A stretch of 13,151 nucleotides of DNA from positions 1 to 13,151 of the forward strand of contig JAAXVQ010000017.1 of assembly GCA_013335425.1 (NCBI GenBank). The letters are read 5' to 3'. The first letter of the stretch is position 1; every line of letters begins with the position of its first letter. Shown one piece after another: positions 12,854 through 13,151 of the stretch. The stretch comes from Candidatus Firestoneibacteriota bacterium (GTDB taxonomy: Bacteria; Oederibacteriota; JAAXVQ01). Below the pieces are notes generated by a model. The model had not been told where the DNA came from, did no database searches, and saw only the letters and a program-made list of their open reading frames with translations. A program made the position numbers and the translations under genes.

Positions 12854-13151
12854 GTGAAACAAAAAGTTTCTTCCGCATTTCTAGGGAGCCTGATTCAACA
12901 AAGCATTGCCATATTGACTGCGTTTTCTTTTCTTTTGCCGACTCTTTCCTGGGCGTTCGTTCCGGGAACTTACCCTGGATTCGTTAGCCATAATATATTC
13001 AACCTTCCCGATTCTTTGGGGAGCATTGGTCGAAATCGGATTGGAACCGGCAAAACCATTATATATATTCAAGACCTGCATTGTCATGCGGAGGTCCAGA
13101 AAAATATTTCAGGTATAATCCGGCACCTGACTGCGACAACGGGGTTGAAAA
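12854..13151 (+). CDS. N-terminal part of a predicted exported protein (3' end outside window)
   Basis: From the GTG at 12854 the frame stays open to the window edge, giving 99 residues. Residues 1-34 look like a Sec signal peptide: MKQKVSS, then a hydrophobic stretch (SIAILTAFSFLLPTL) and SWA before FVPG. The mature part contains GKTIIYIQDLHCHAEVQKNI (68-87) followed by SGIIRHL. I associate secreted proteins with an 'IQDxHxxxxxQKNI' stretch with Omnitrophota genomes, from memory and not from a search. A hydrophobic strand followed by Asp and spaced His residues faintly recalls the EreA/ChaN/Tiki-type pattern with a conserved acidic-x-His, but this is speculative. Base composition is clearly more AT-rich than the metabolic genes upstream. 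The gene is newly initiated, not part of the nadA block. Function unknown. Confidence 0.75.
   Translation, partial: MKQKVSSAFLGSLIQQSIAILTAFSFLLPTLSWAFVPGTYPGFVSHNIFNLPDSLGSIGRNRIGTGKTIIYIQDLHCHAEVQKNISGIIRHLTATTGLK

Overview
The window is a stretch of a GC-rich bacterial genome (roughly 60% GC by eye until about position 12720, clearly lower after that) in which every credible gene lies on the + strand. It carries two biosynthetic blocks, two predicted exported proteins and no RNA genes, mobile elements or CRISPR arrays that I can see. Exported proteins, one with a beta-rich body ending in Phe, suggest a diderm. Lysine/DAP synthesis appears to use the aminotransferase shortcut (DapL), with no dapD, dapC or dapE in the cluster. 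The truncated last protein has a pattern (secreted, 'IQDLHCHAEVQKNI') that I associate from memory with Omnitrophota (former OP3). Omnitrophota or a neighbouring lineage of the PVC/Elusimicrobiota kind is therefore my best guess, held with only moderate confidence.

Region 1 (1-2743): the 3' part of accD (fatty-acid synthesis), then folC (folate polyglutamylation), a common bacterial neighbour pair. A near-consensus sigma-70 promoter whose -35 box contains the folC stop codon leads to an unrecognised secreted protein of 225 aa with a beta-rich C-terminal half. A strong hairpin plus T-tract terminator (2770-2800) closes this block.

Region 2 (2865-12720): a consensus promoter just upstream of lysA starts a tightly packed run of twelve genes: lysA, dapF, dapA, dapB, an uncharacterised 131-aa gene, dapL, folK, a deoxynucleoside kinase gene, panB, panC, panD and nadA. 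Several junctions overlap by four bases (orf/dapL, panB/panC, panD/nadA) and most others are under 35 nt. Two gaps are larger: dapF-dapA (102 nt) and dapL-folK (76 nt), the latter filled by an eight-copy 7-bp tandem repeat. Functionally the block is aspartate-centred. DapA, DapB, DapL and DapF make meso-DAP, and LysA makes lysine from it. PanD makes beta-alanine from aspartate, which PanC joins to pantoate made with PanB. NadA uses iminoaspartate for NAD. FolK, with FolC upstream, serves folate, whose methylene form PanB consumes. The nucleoside kinase salvages DNA precursors.

Region 3 (12721-13151): AT-rich spacer with an AT-rich hairpin plus T-tract that overlaps a plausible promoter, then the start of an exported protein that runs off the window.

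Most of the window is ordinary core metabolism. The items most worth a second look are the uncharacterised gene embedded in the DAP cluster, the heptamer repeat array in front of folK, the small exported beta-rich protein, and the truncated exported protein at the right edge.
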